Origin: Enchytraeus crypticus
Lineage: Eukaryota; Annelida; Clitellata; Enchytraeida; Enchytraeidae
Length of the DNA stretch: 64,000 nt
NCBI GenBank assembly: GCA_905160935.1
Contig: CAJHZI010000271.1
Coordinates: 921,501-985,500 of the forward strand
Reading direction: 5' to 3'
Positions 44,401 to 53,560 of this stretch are shown piece by piece; positions within the stretch are counted from its first letter, which is position 1, and every line of letters begins with the position of its first letter. Under the pieces are notes generated by a model. That model saw only the letters and a program-made list of their open reading frames with translations. It did no database searches and was not told the DNA's origin. A program made the translations under genes and the position numbers.

Positions 44401-47400
44401 ATACAGCTAAAGGAGAATTCGATTCTGCTCTCTTTGAGTTAGCCAATGATGTAAGTGTAACTGTTTGAGTTAGCCAATGATGTAAGTGTAACCGTTTGAA
44501 TTAGCCAATATTGTAAGTATAGCTGTTTGATTTAACCAATGATGTAAGTGTAACTGTTTGAGTTAGCCAATGATGTAAGACTTACATTTTTGGTTAACCC
44601 AAACAGTTACACTTACCTTGTATGTATAACTGTTTGAGTTAACCAATGATGTAAGTGTAACTATTTTAGGTAACCTATGATGTTATCTAATGGCTAGCAT
44701 ATGGTTAAATCGTATGTGTAGTTTGATATTATAATGCTGTACAGATTTACGCTGCATCAGAAGAGTACGGGCCCTACGCTGTGGAGACCTCAGGAGGCTA
44801 CTTCCTAATGGCTAATGTATTTCATCGACAAGGACAACACGCTACAGCTCTCTCACTTTATGATCAGGTAATAACTTTTATCTGATAACATTTACGTCTG
44901 AACCCGAAAGTTACCAAGAAGGAAACTTAAAGAATTCATCATCATCATCTGTTTCTTGTGTTCTGAAAAGAACATAGGGCGAAAACATTCCTCCATTCTT
45001 TTCTGTCTTTTGCAACTCTCACAGCATCTTCCCATGAAATGTTCAAAGTTTTCAAATCTTTGTTGATTGTGTTGAACCAAGTACTTCTAGGTCTTCCTCT
45101 TTTCCTTTTTCCTTTTTACTTAAAGAATTAGACTTAAACAACTCTAAGAACTACAAAATGGATTATATCTTGTGCGGAGAGGGAATCAAAGTAGAATCAA
45201 AAAGAATGTGAAGATGTGGGAACAATTTGTCAGAAGCTGCCAGATTCAGGAGTTTCTGGTTTCTATGAATTACAAAAATCAGAGACACGGATGCTTTTAT
45301 CAGAGGGCTGGACTTTGTCTAATTTGTATGTAGTAGCAATTCAATATGATTGATTATAATTATTAGTCACTCCTTCAACAAACAGTATAATATTATATTA
45401 ATATGTAATATTAGTAAATTGTTATTATAATAATTGTAAAGATTTAACGGCCGTTTCCTCATACAAGACGTTATTGTATTGTAGTATATTATTTTTTAAT
45501 TTTAGTTAATTTTGCATTTGATTCTTAACTAAGATATAAATTAAGTTTAAATACCGATAGCATTCCTGCACGAAGAAATATTTTACATTTCATTCTTAAG
45601 AGCTAGACCAGATAGACTGCTTACAACCTTACGAGTAATATGTTACAATCTTTGAATTCAATGCATGCCAAATCATACACATAGACACAATTATGATAAA
45701 GAAGTAAGTAACAAAAGAAGCTTTTTCATTATTTTTAATTATTATCAGAGCAAATCAAAGGAATATAATGGAATTATTTCAGGTGGTGGATATTTGGCGG
45801 AGCTATCTCTCAGTGTTTGTTCAATGGAAGCTGGAAAGTCCCAAGGTCGTATCTATATTAGAGGACATGTCGGCGGATTCGAGGGGAATCATGAAAAATG
45901 AATTGGGTATAATTTCGTTTTCTCTTTACGGTTGAATACTTGTGCACAATTTAATTTATTTTAACGTCATAAGACTCAGCAACTACCAGTTAGTGGAGTT
46001 AACTAAAATTCTAAAGATAATTCTACTATTTCAGATAGCACTTGAGACTATTATTGGCTAAATCTGCTTGTCTCATCTGTACAATGATCTATTTAATAAA
46101 CATCAAGCTGCTTACACTAAGCATCGTTCAACTGAAATGGTGCTTCTATCTGTGTGCATTTCTATTGTTAATGCCATGTGCACGCAACGCTTAACTGGAT
46201 TATGTATGCTTGATCTTTCGGCCGCTTTTGATACCATTGATCACAATATTCTTCTGGAACGTCTTTCTTCATGGTTTGATGTTCGTGGAATTGTTCTTGA
46301 TTGATTTTCCTCGGATCTGACGGATCGTTCTTTTAGTGTGAAAGTGATGGAGTACATCTCTTCACCTTCTCACTTAAAGTATGGTGTGCCTCAAGGCTCC
46401 GTTCTTGGTCCTATCCTCTTTAATCTCTATACAACACCCTTAAGCACTCTAATCTCTTCTCATTCTCTTGATCATGAACTATATGCTGATGACACTCAAA
46501 TGTACACTTGTTTCACCCCTAACTCCTCTTCTACTGCTGAAACCCTCCTGCAACAAAGTTTTCAGTCTATATCCTCTTGGATGTCTGCTAATTTCTTGGC
46601 ACTTAATCCATCTAAGACTGAATTCTTGTTGGTCAGGACACCTCAACAGCTTCTGAAGCTGAATGGGAAAACTCTTTCGTTATCTTCGGGTATTAAAATA
46701 TTACCTGTTTCTTCTGTGAGAAATTTCGGTGTTATCCTTGATAAACACCTAACCTTCCACAAACATATAACTAAAACTTCACAAGCATGTTTCTTCCATA
46801 TCCGTGATCTTCGTCGAATACGTTCATATTTGTCACGTGAGACAGCTGCTACAATTGGTGCTGCTCTTGTGCAATCGAAGTTGGACTACTGCAATTCCCT
46901 GTTTTTAAATCTCCCTGGCTGTGAGATTAATCGGTTGCAGTTTGTTCAGAATTCTCTTGCGCAAGCAATTTTTTGTAGTTTGTAGTTTCACATGTTACAC
47001 ATGTTACGCCTATTTTGAAGTCTTTGCATTGGCTAAAGATTAAAGAGCGTATCATTTACAAAACAGCTTCGTTAACCTATAAGTCCATCACCATCCCTGG
47101 ACAAACTTGTATGTCTCACTTGATTAAAGTGATGCAGCCTGCTGTTACTCGGTTTTCTAATTTAATTACTATTGTGAGACTTAGCTTACCTTCATGCTCT
47201 AAGCTATCTAATCGTTCTTTCCAGCATGCTGCACCTCAGATCTGGAATTCTCTTCCATCCAATCTTCGGAAATCTTCATTTGAATCACATCAGCCTTTGC
47301 TTTCCTATGAGCATTTCCATAAGCAGTTGAAGACCTATCTTTTCCATCTCTCTTTTCCATCCAGTGTCCATGAGCAGCTACCTGCGCCTAAACCACCTTT

Positions 47401-49884
47401 TCTTTAACTCCCTTTACTTTGGACTGAATTTCTGGATTTTGGAATTTGCACCGTTTTTGGACCTTCTTTTTTGCTCGCAGGCTCGATTTTGTCTCAATAG
47501 TGCTCGATGTTGTCATTGATGACTGTAGCACTCTAATTGTTGTTATTGTTATTATTACGGGATAAATACTGTATACAATACATGTATGACTCAGTTGTTT
47601 CTGCATTTTAGAACAATTTCATATTTCAGACTTGCAGACGTTCCACTGCTACGCATTGTAGACTTTTGTCTATTATTATGACTTTTGTCATTTTAGACTT
47701 TTGTCAATTATTAAGACTCTTGTGATTGTAGACTTGTGTCTATTATTATGACTTTTGTGATTGTAGACTTTTGTCTATTGTTATGACTTTTGTGATTGTA
47801 GACTTTTGTCTATTATTATAACTTTTGTCATTGTAGACCTTTTTAACTTAGCCAATTGAGTCTTCATATGTCTACCTGGGCAACTGTGGCCCCTTTCATA
47901 GAGAGGCGTTTTATAAATACACCAGTAATTGATTGATCAATTGATTGATTTTTCGATTGGTTGATTGGTTGATTGATTGATGGCTGGATTTTTTGATTCA
48001 TTGACTGCCTGATTGATTTATCAATCGGATAGTTTTCGGTCCACTCACTCAGAACTATCGCGATTATCACCAACGGCTATTATCACGGTTGTTATCACGG
48101 TTGTTATCACGGTTATAATCACGGTTGTTATCAAGGTTGTTATCAAGGTTGTTATCATGGTTGTTATCAAGGTTGTTATCATGGTTGTTATCAAGGTTGT
48201 TATCACGGTTATAATCACGGTAGTTATCGTGGTTGTTATCAAGGTTGTTATCATGGTTGTTATCAAGGTTGTTATCACGGTTGTTATCACGGTTGTTATC
48301 ACGGTTGTTATCACGGTTATAATCACGGTTGTTATTATGGTTGTTATCAAGGTTGTTATCACGGTTGTTATCATGGTTGTTTTCAAGGTTGTTATCATGG
48401 TTGTTATCAAGGTTGTTATCAAGGTTGTTATCATGGTTGTTATCATGGTTGTTATCAAGGTTGTTATCATGGTTATAATCACGGTTGTTATCATGGTTGT
48501 TATCAAGGTTGTTATCACGGTTGTTATCATGGTTGTTGTCACAGTTGTACTGCACTTTGATCTGCTATGCAGACGAGACGCTGCAGGCTGAGGCTGCGGT
48601 GGTGCTGAACGCTGTCTACGCTGTTAAAGAGAAGGGCCAGACAGCTGCGGGGGTGGCTAAGGTTGCCTATACACTGGCGATGCTCTATTATCTGCTGGAC
48701 AACACTGATAAGGTTTGTAGAAGTGATAACCCGAGATTTGAGATGGGTTCTGCATTTTAGACTAATATGAAAAGTGTGTTCTGTGGTAGTGTAATCAACC
48801 TTTGAATAGATCTACCAAGAACTGAACGTGTTGCAAGAGTTTACTAATGAAGATACTGACGAAGACAACTGAAAACGATGTAGAAAATATTACTCTTCTA
48901 CTAAAGGCTGCAGAAGTGTGGTTTATGGCTTTATGTGTAACCTGTGGCAAGTTATTTTGTCTTATGCGACTAAGAACCTTTCATAGAGCAAATGATGAGA
49001 GATTAACATGGATGAGAGATAGAGCTACTACCAGAAAGTATTTATTGCTAAGTACTATTGTGAACATTAAATTTAGTAAAATAAATGGAATTGAATCATG
49101 TTGGACTTCATATTTTCAACACATGCTTTTGTCTTTGCCCTTATTGCTTCCAGACCACACTAGAATAAACCAACTGTAAACTGCACGTGTCGTATGAGGC
49201 ACCTAAAGAGAACTGAAGACAGGAGGGCATAGGCTAAACATCTCAGAAACCTAAGACTTCTGTGCTAAAAGCTGTGATATGGTTAAATCATAGAATTATT
49301 GATGGTATCATCTTGTTGGTCCACAGAGTTCTCGTATTTAGCGTGAGAGCAGACTCGATTAGAAATGTGTGTCATGGATTTTGCAATTTTGTAGAAGACT
49401 AGAGAGATCATAATCTTTAACTTGGCCCAAAATAGTATGACTTCGATATGGTTTCCGAGAGGTTCTTATACTATTCAGTGAGCTTATTACACACGTATTA
49501 TTTAAATTACTATATGTGTATTTTCTGCAGCAAGATGTGCAATAATGTTTTTATTTTCATGTCTAATTACAGTCTAAAGAGATGGGATAAGATGTGTTAT
49601 AATGTTTTATTTGTATGTCTAACAGGCGAAAGAGATGGAACAAGATGTGTTATAATGTTTTATTTGTATGTCTAACATGCTAAATTGATGGGACAAGATG
49701 TGTTATAATGTTTTATTTGTATGTCTAAAGAGTTGGAACAAGATGTGTTATAATGCTTTATTTGTGTGTCTAACAGGCTAAAGAGATGGGACGAAGAGCT
49801 GTTGGTGCAAGTGAAGAACTGCACGACGAGCAATTCTCACGTTCCGTTCTACATCTGCTTAAAATCTGCGAAAATGTAGCCTAG
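41412..49884 (+). CDS. ZMYND12: ZMYND12, MYND zinc-finger ciliary protein (8 exons, complete)
   Basis: ZMYND12 is a MYND-finger, TPR-like axonemal protein needed for sperm flagella. Exons are 41412-41530, 42129-42270, 43340-43511, 44281-44450, 44745-44867, 45783-45906, 48573-48712 and 49777-49884. All joins are in phase and encode 365 residues, the same length as the human protein. The MYND finger occupies about residues 20-57: CELC...CAHCRVTYYCDVSH then DWVGIHEKIC. QLLIPLRTPMPF, then EAIPAAMQYLRF..LHGLSS, YLMMAEAS, AEEYIAQAEWT, AGLLYTAKGEF, LANDIYAAS, ETSGGYFLMANVF and VVDIWRSYL all match family blocks. The MYND Cys is split by intron 1 (TG|T). Exon 6 is read in the frame VVDIWRSYL; another open frame overlaps it but does not join. 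Intron 6 is about 2.7 kb and holds a LINE. Confidence 0.96.
42706..42826 (-). mobile_element. SINE family A copy
   Basis: The plus strand reads 'agctggtaaagctaaggtta' ... 'gcccaggatttgaaccccgc' ... 'cgatcgagtatcttac', complement of family A. It lies in ZMYND12 intron 2. Confidence 0.8.
43140..43315. repeat. 37-bp minisatellite, about 5 copies
   Basis: Unit 'ttattgattaaaatttattt' plus 'actgattgatttaag'. It ends about 25 bases before ZMYND12 exon 3. Confidence 0.92.
43536..43595 (-). mobile_element. RTE-type LINE tail fragment
   Basis: Complement of 'cgtatcctgaccctggtta' + 'aactgggattcaggagagg' + GATGATG, the common RTE 3' tail. It starts 25 bases after ZMYND12 exon 3. Confidence 0.65.
43630..43795. 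repeat. 26-bp minisatellite, about 6 copies
   Basis: Unit 'gtgacctcacatagcttagg' + 'ctttgt' in ZMYND12 intron 3. Confidence 0.93.
44430..44668. repeat. junction-derived minisatellite at the ZMYND12 exon 4 donor
   Basis: The unit of about 30-31 bp is GAGTTAGCCAATGAT|GTAAGTG plus 'taactgttt': the last five codons of exon 4 (ELAND) and its donor. The first unit is the real junction (44450/44451). Four or five further copies follow in intron 4, then an inverted piece (about 44579-44622) and another direct copy. Reading past the true donor gives VSVTV then a stop. Confidence 0.93.
44925..45120 (-). mobile_element. LINE C-terminal fragment
   Basis: The minus strand reads KRKRGRPRSTWFNTINKDLK then TLNISWEDAVRVAKDRKEWR and NVFALC. 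This is the 'GRP...W...DL.......A..A.DR..WR' C-terminus of an RTE/CR1-type LINE. It lies in ZMYND12 intron 5, antisense. Confidence 0.8.
46060..47550 (+). mobile_element. L2/CR1-like LINE, 5' truncated, with reverse-transcriptase
   Basis: The RT frame begins HQAAYTKHRSTE and continues LCMLDLSAAFDTIDHNILLE; the palm continues with YGVPQGSVLGPILFNLYTTP and the catalytic HELYADDTQMY (YADD at 46482-46493). KTEFLLV and FGVILDKHLTFHKHI follow. An in-frame stop at 46302-46304 breaks it, replacing the usual Trp after LLD-like sequence, and a frameshift follows 46985. The C-terminal ORF resumes at 47015 and ends in HEQLPAPKPPFL. The 3' tail contains 'ggaatttgcaccgttttt' and 'gtgctcgatgttgtcattga' and ends in (GTT/ATT)n. 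It is dead and sits in sense orientation in ZMYND12 intron 6. Confidence 0.93.
47640..47845. repeat. minisatellite, unit about 36 bp
   Basis: Repeats of 'gtagacttttgtctattatt' + 'atgacttttgt(g/c)att' in ZMYND12 intron 6. Confidence 0.88.
48077..48545. repeat. 12-bp minisatellite, about 39 units
   Basis: Unit GGTTGTTATCA(A/C/T) repeated with few deviations. It keeps long open frames on both strands (VVI, DNN, TTM repeats), all by-products of the period. It ends 27 bases before the acceptor of ZMYND12 exon 7. Confidence 0.96.
49555..49800. repeat. junction-derived minisatellite at the ZMYND12 exon 8 acceptor
   Basis: A unit of about 45-55 bp combines the end of intron 7 ('tttatttgtatgtctaacag') with the start of exon 8 ('gctaaagagatgggac'), then 'aagatgtgttataatg'. 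Copies with acceptor AG lie at 49572 (exon-like start 49573), 49625 (49626) and the real site 49776 (49777); two other copies have lost the AG. Use of the copy at 49626 would read AKEMEQDVL and stop, and that at 49573 SKEMG and stop. Confidence 0.92.
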
Positions 49885-50115
49885 CATGTAGCTAATATGT
49901 CGTAGCTAATATATAGCCTGACATTTAGCCTAGCTTGTAGCCAATATGTCGTAGCCGGACACGTGGCTAATATATAGCCTGACAAATTAAACCTAGGGCG
50001 TAGCTAATATGTAGTAGGTTAGTAGCCCGACATGTAGCTAATATATGGCATGACATTTAGCCTAGCGCGTAGCTAATATGTAGCCTAACGTGATCCAGAC
50101 AAGTAGCCTGACATA
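49864..50115. repeat. degenerate tandem repeats around the ZMYND12 stop codon
   Basis: Copies of 'gtagcctagcatgtagctaa' and 'tatgtcgtagctaatatata' run from the end of exon 8 into the 3' UTR. The first copy includes the last codons and the TAG stop. Confidence 0.8.
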
Positions 50116-50147
50116 TAACTTAACTCTCTCTCTCTCGCTCTTTCTCT

Positions 50148-50372
50148 TAGTGCACAGCCTACCGGCATGTCCATGGTATGTAACGCCTCCACTCTTCTCT
50201 GTCTTTCGCTTTCCTCTTCATGTCCACAAATGAGTGGGTCTTTAAATGATCTAGCATACCTAATCTCGGCCTGCCCCTGCCTCTTCTTAATTCTATTTTA
50301 CCTTCTAAGACCTCTTTTAATAGACCTTCCCCCCATAGAATGTGCCCTATCCAACTCTTTTCCTACATCTTA
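50148..50372 (-). mobile_element. LINE C-terminal fragment
   Basis: Complement of 'ccaactcttttccta' ... 'gaatgtgccctatccaac' gives RIGHILWGEGLLKEVLEGKI-like sequence, then RRGRGRPRLGMLDHLKTHLW. Same family as 40845-41090. Confidence 0.75.
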
Positions 50373-50449
50373 ATACATTTACAATTTAACAATCATGGAA
50401 GCCTAATCGGTAGATTTAACAGAAATTGTAAATAAATAAAAAATTGGAA

Positions 50450-50610
50450 GCTTAATGGTCATTGAGCGCCTAGGCTCCAGAAATTGTCTAGGCTCTAGAA
50501 ATTACTACATTTTCTAAAACGAATGGAAAAAAGGAGTTGTTAAGGACTATTCGTATCCCGACCCTAGTTAAACTAGGATTGATGGAACGATGATAATGAT
50601 GAAGCTTAAA
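50450..50610 (+). mobile_element. RTE tail-sharing element (family E), truncated
   Basis: Contains 'cattgagcgcctaggctcca', 'acgaatggaaaaaaggag' and 'ctattcgtatcccgacccta' followed by 'gatgataatgatga'. Confidence 0.7.
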
Positions 50611-50619
50611 TTATTAGTC

Positions 50620-52590
50620 ATTGATCTTAAATAATTATGGATATCTACTTTTATTCTTGCATGTTGGACTTCTACGCTTGATTGCACTATATTACATGTA
50701 CAATATTTTAAAAAATACATGTATATTTTATAAAGTTATGCAAATTATATTATAGAAATGATAATGTTACGGCATGTTGAGTTTTAAATTAATTATATCG
50801 TTTATTTCTATGGACATGCTCTACAATTGTATATGTAATTTGATACACACAGTATTTGACAATGAATTATACTGTAGGCTAATGTCGTGATCCTCTGGGT
50901 AGGCGCTAAATTTACGACCAATATTGTGAATCATAAGTTGCACAATATTTAGACATGACAACTTCAATTATATGTACTCAACACCATGGCCGTTTTATTA
51001 AATTTTTCAAGGGGCCCGTTAGGTGGTCGAAGGCTTGACAGGGGGTTCATCCTGACTTTGTCTGGGGGGTTAAAACTGGGGGGTTATAAGATTTCAGTCA
51101 GGAGGGTCACACATCTGCCAAGGGGGGAAACTCCCCCTAACCTCCAGGAAATAGAAACATGCTCAATAAAGGAATTATTTAATCAATCAATCAATCAATA
51201 AGAATTTAACGTCCGGTTCCTTGCCATACGGCAATGTCAGGGACGTTAAACCAACGAAACCACCTCTTAACCCACGCACACACCTATTTACAAACAGAAT
51301 AACAGTTGCATTGGTCAAAATAGGTAAATTTTAGCATTAATGCATTTACCACATACAATACTAGCACCCTTATTACAATATTAACACAAGCACCCTTAAT
51401 ACAATATTAATACAAGCACCCTTATGACCCCACGAAGCATAGCAGTATGCACTTCTATTGCAAATAAAAAGAAAGTTTAATATAATTAACGCCTTTCGAT
51501 TTCAGTTTCACAGCAACTTTAAAGTATAAGCTTTATTTTTAGCTAATTGCAGACATTTATTCAAGCTATTTACAGCATCGGTGCAGTTTCTTTAATTCTA
51601 ACAGTAGGATACAAATTATTGGTGTAGGCCTATTGTTGATTCAAAACAATACAGTTCACAGTTATGACAAAAGAAGTTAAGTTAAAACGCCGTTACAATA
51701 TTTGCCAAAGAAAACTGATCGTATCTAGTAAACATTTAAATTAAACGATATATACGTAATTCTAAAAGTACGATTAATCAAGAAGACACTCGATTACACA
51801 ATTTACGCACACAAGTTAACTCACTTGGTTCTGTAACTCTTACAAGATAAGTTTGGCCGGCGCCCACTACACATAAGGTCGCCAGTAGCAGCTAATTTAG
51901 ACATGATAAGGGAACTACAACGCGTAGATGACAAGATTATAGTATCTATGTATCAACGTGTGATACGATTAAGCTAGGTAAGTCATAGAGGAATCGTGTC
52001 CGTAAGCTAAGAGATATACAAATCAACCAATTGACAGGCAAATTATTTAAGAATTACATTAATAAAAAGCGTTTGAAACACACAAGAAGCAGTCTGAAGC
52101 ACCCAAGAGCGATCGAAGAGAACGAGTTAATTCAACAGCCAGCCTAGGCACTTGATTAGTGCGACTGGAGATAATAATAATAATAATAAAGGTTTAACGT
52201 CCGTTTCCTCATACAAGGATGATGTCAGGGACGTCCCATCACATGTCACCTCAAATCGATTTACCTCAAACGATTGAAAACTTATTATTAGATTGTCTCC
52301 ACGCTGACGTTCAGATTTTAAAGAGAGAAATAAATGAATTGGATATTGTAAATCCACTTCTGTCATCAACAATTTGTGAGTTAATATCTCAGAAAATATC
52401 TCGCTGCTCTTTGATAATCTTTATTTGATCTTTGACGCGTTGAAGGTAGGTATCATCAGGGTAGCCATCTCTACATAGAAAATCAATAACGATATGAATA
52501 TAGCTTTAAAGAATAGTACAATATCAGATATGTTATTTACCTTTAATTCAATTAATAGAATGACATATTCACAGAGCTAATAGACTACTA
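50620..52590. other. repeat-rich spacer, no gene seen
   Basis: No protein-like exon was recognised. A G-rich patch lies at about 51010-51140. A dispersed unit with 'tttaacgtccgtttcctca' + 'tacaaggatgatgtcaggga' occurs at 52190-52230 and, diverged, at 51208-51250 and 45448-45470. Simple repeats (AATC)n at 51182-51200 and (AAT)n at 52172-52190 precede two of these. Confidence 0.45.
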
Positions 52591-52604
52591 ACAATAGTAA
52601 TAAT

Positions 52605-53130
52605 CATCATCTCCTCTTAATCCCTGATTAACTAGGGTCGGGATACGAATAGACCTTTTCCATTCCTCTCTGTCTCTCGCCATATCAGCAGTCAATCTCC
52701 TATTTTCATATCACCGCATCCCACGTCAGTTGTGGTCAAACTTAACTTGCAGCGCACTCCTCCAAACTCTCTTTACCACATCCTCATCTGCCTTTCTCAC
52801 TATATAACCATTCCATCATCTTTATCTCGATAAAGCCAACCAAACCCTAATTCCCTCAATTCATTCTCACATTCATTTTCAATTCTATCCTTCCTAGTTT
52901 TATACAAATTAGAAGCAACATTCTCATCTCAGCCACATGCAATCTCTGCTCATGCTCTTGTTTTAGTGCCCAGCACTCTGCACCATACATCACTACTGCC
53001 CTAACCACCGAACTATTGAATTTTCCTTTCAGTCAAAGCGTTATTTTCCTATCAAAATGAACTCCACTAGCTGCCCTTCACTTAGCCCACCCAGCCTGGA
53101 TCCTACTAGTAACCTGCTTTTCCAGCTAAT
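52605..53130 (-). mobile_element. RTE-type LINE 3' part (reverse-transcriptase C-terminus)
   Basis: The minus strand contains QAGWAK...EFILIGK, then MYGAECWALKQEHEQRLHVA then EMRMLLICIKLGRI, and later WLYSEKG...ADEDVVKRVWR-like and QLTWDAVI blocks, with many stops. The 3' end carries the common tail. It is a dead 5' truncated copy. Confidence 0.85.
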
Positions 53131-53285
53131 TATAATAAAAACAATATAGTAAAATGGGGAAGATAAAGACCGGATGCTATATAATTTGTTATTTGTATGT
53201 TGTTATGAAGAGAAAAGCAGAGGATAGCAATAGGAGGAGAAGTTAGGCCTATATGCCATAGATCCGCCATAGATCTGTCATAAAT

Positions 53286-53420
53286 CTCGCTGGAGTCAGT
53301 GGTGAGGTCGGTAGGGTATTCGACCGCGGATCAGTACGTGTGGCGTTCCAATCCTGGGTTCGCTCCTCACTGATATCGTTTTTCGAAAGATGAAACTGAC
53401 GTTACAATTGACGTTAACTG
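53286..53420 (+). mobile_element. SINE family A copy
   Basis: 'gctggagtcagtggtgaggt' then 'attcgaccgcggatcagtac' then 'ttccaatcctgggttcgctc'. It lies beyond the 3' end of the minus-strand gene. Confidence 0.8.
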
Positions 53421-53560
53421 CATAGGCCAGCATGAAAAATAAGTAACAAAGCACAAAAACCAATTGCAACAAACCATATAGTATTTATATTTCGTGCTGT
53501 AAACAAGTATTTCTTATTTTGCGAGATTCAATTCTATATAATTATCATTGATACAATGAA

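Noticed and set aside
45665-45901. 78-codon frame over ZMYND12 exon 6
   Set aside because: The frame does not fit the splice phases; the in-phase frame gives VVDIWRSYL, which matches the ZMYND12 family.
48013-48591. Long open frames with VVI, DNN or TTM repeats
   Set aside because: By-products of the 12-bp minisatellite in ZMYND12 intron 6.
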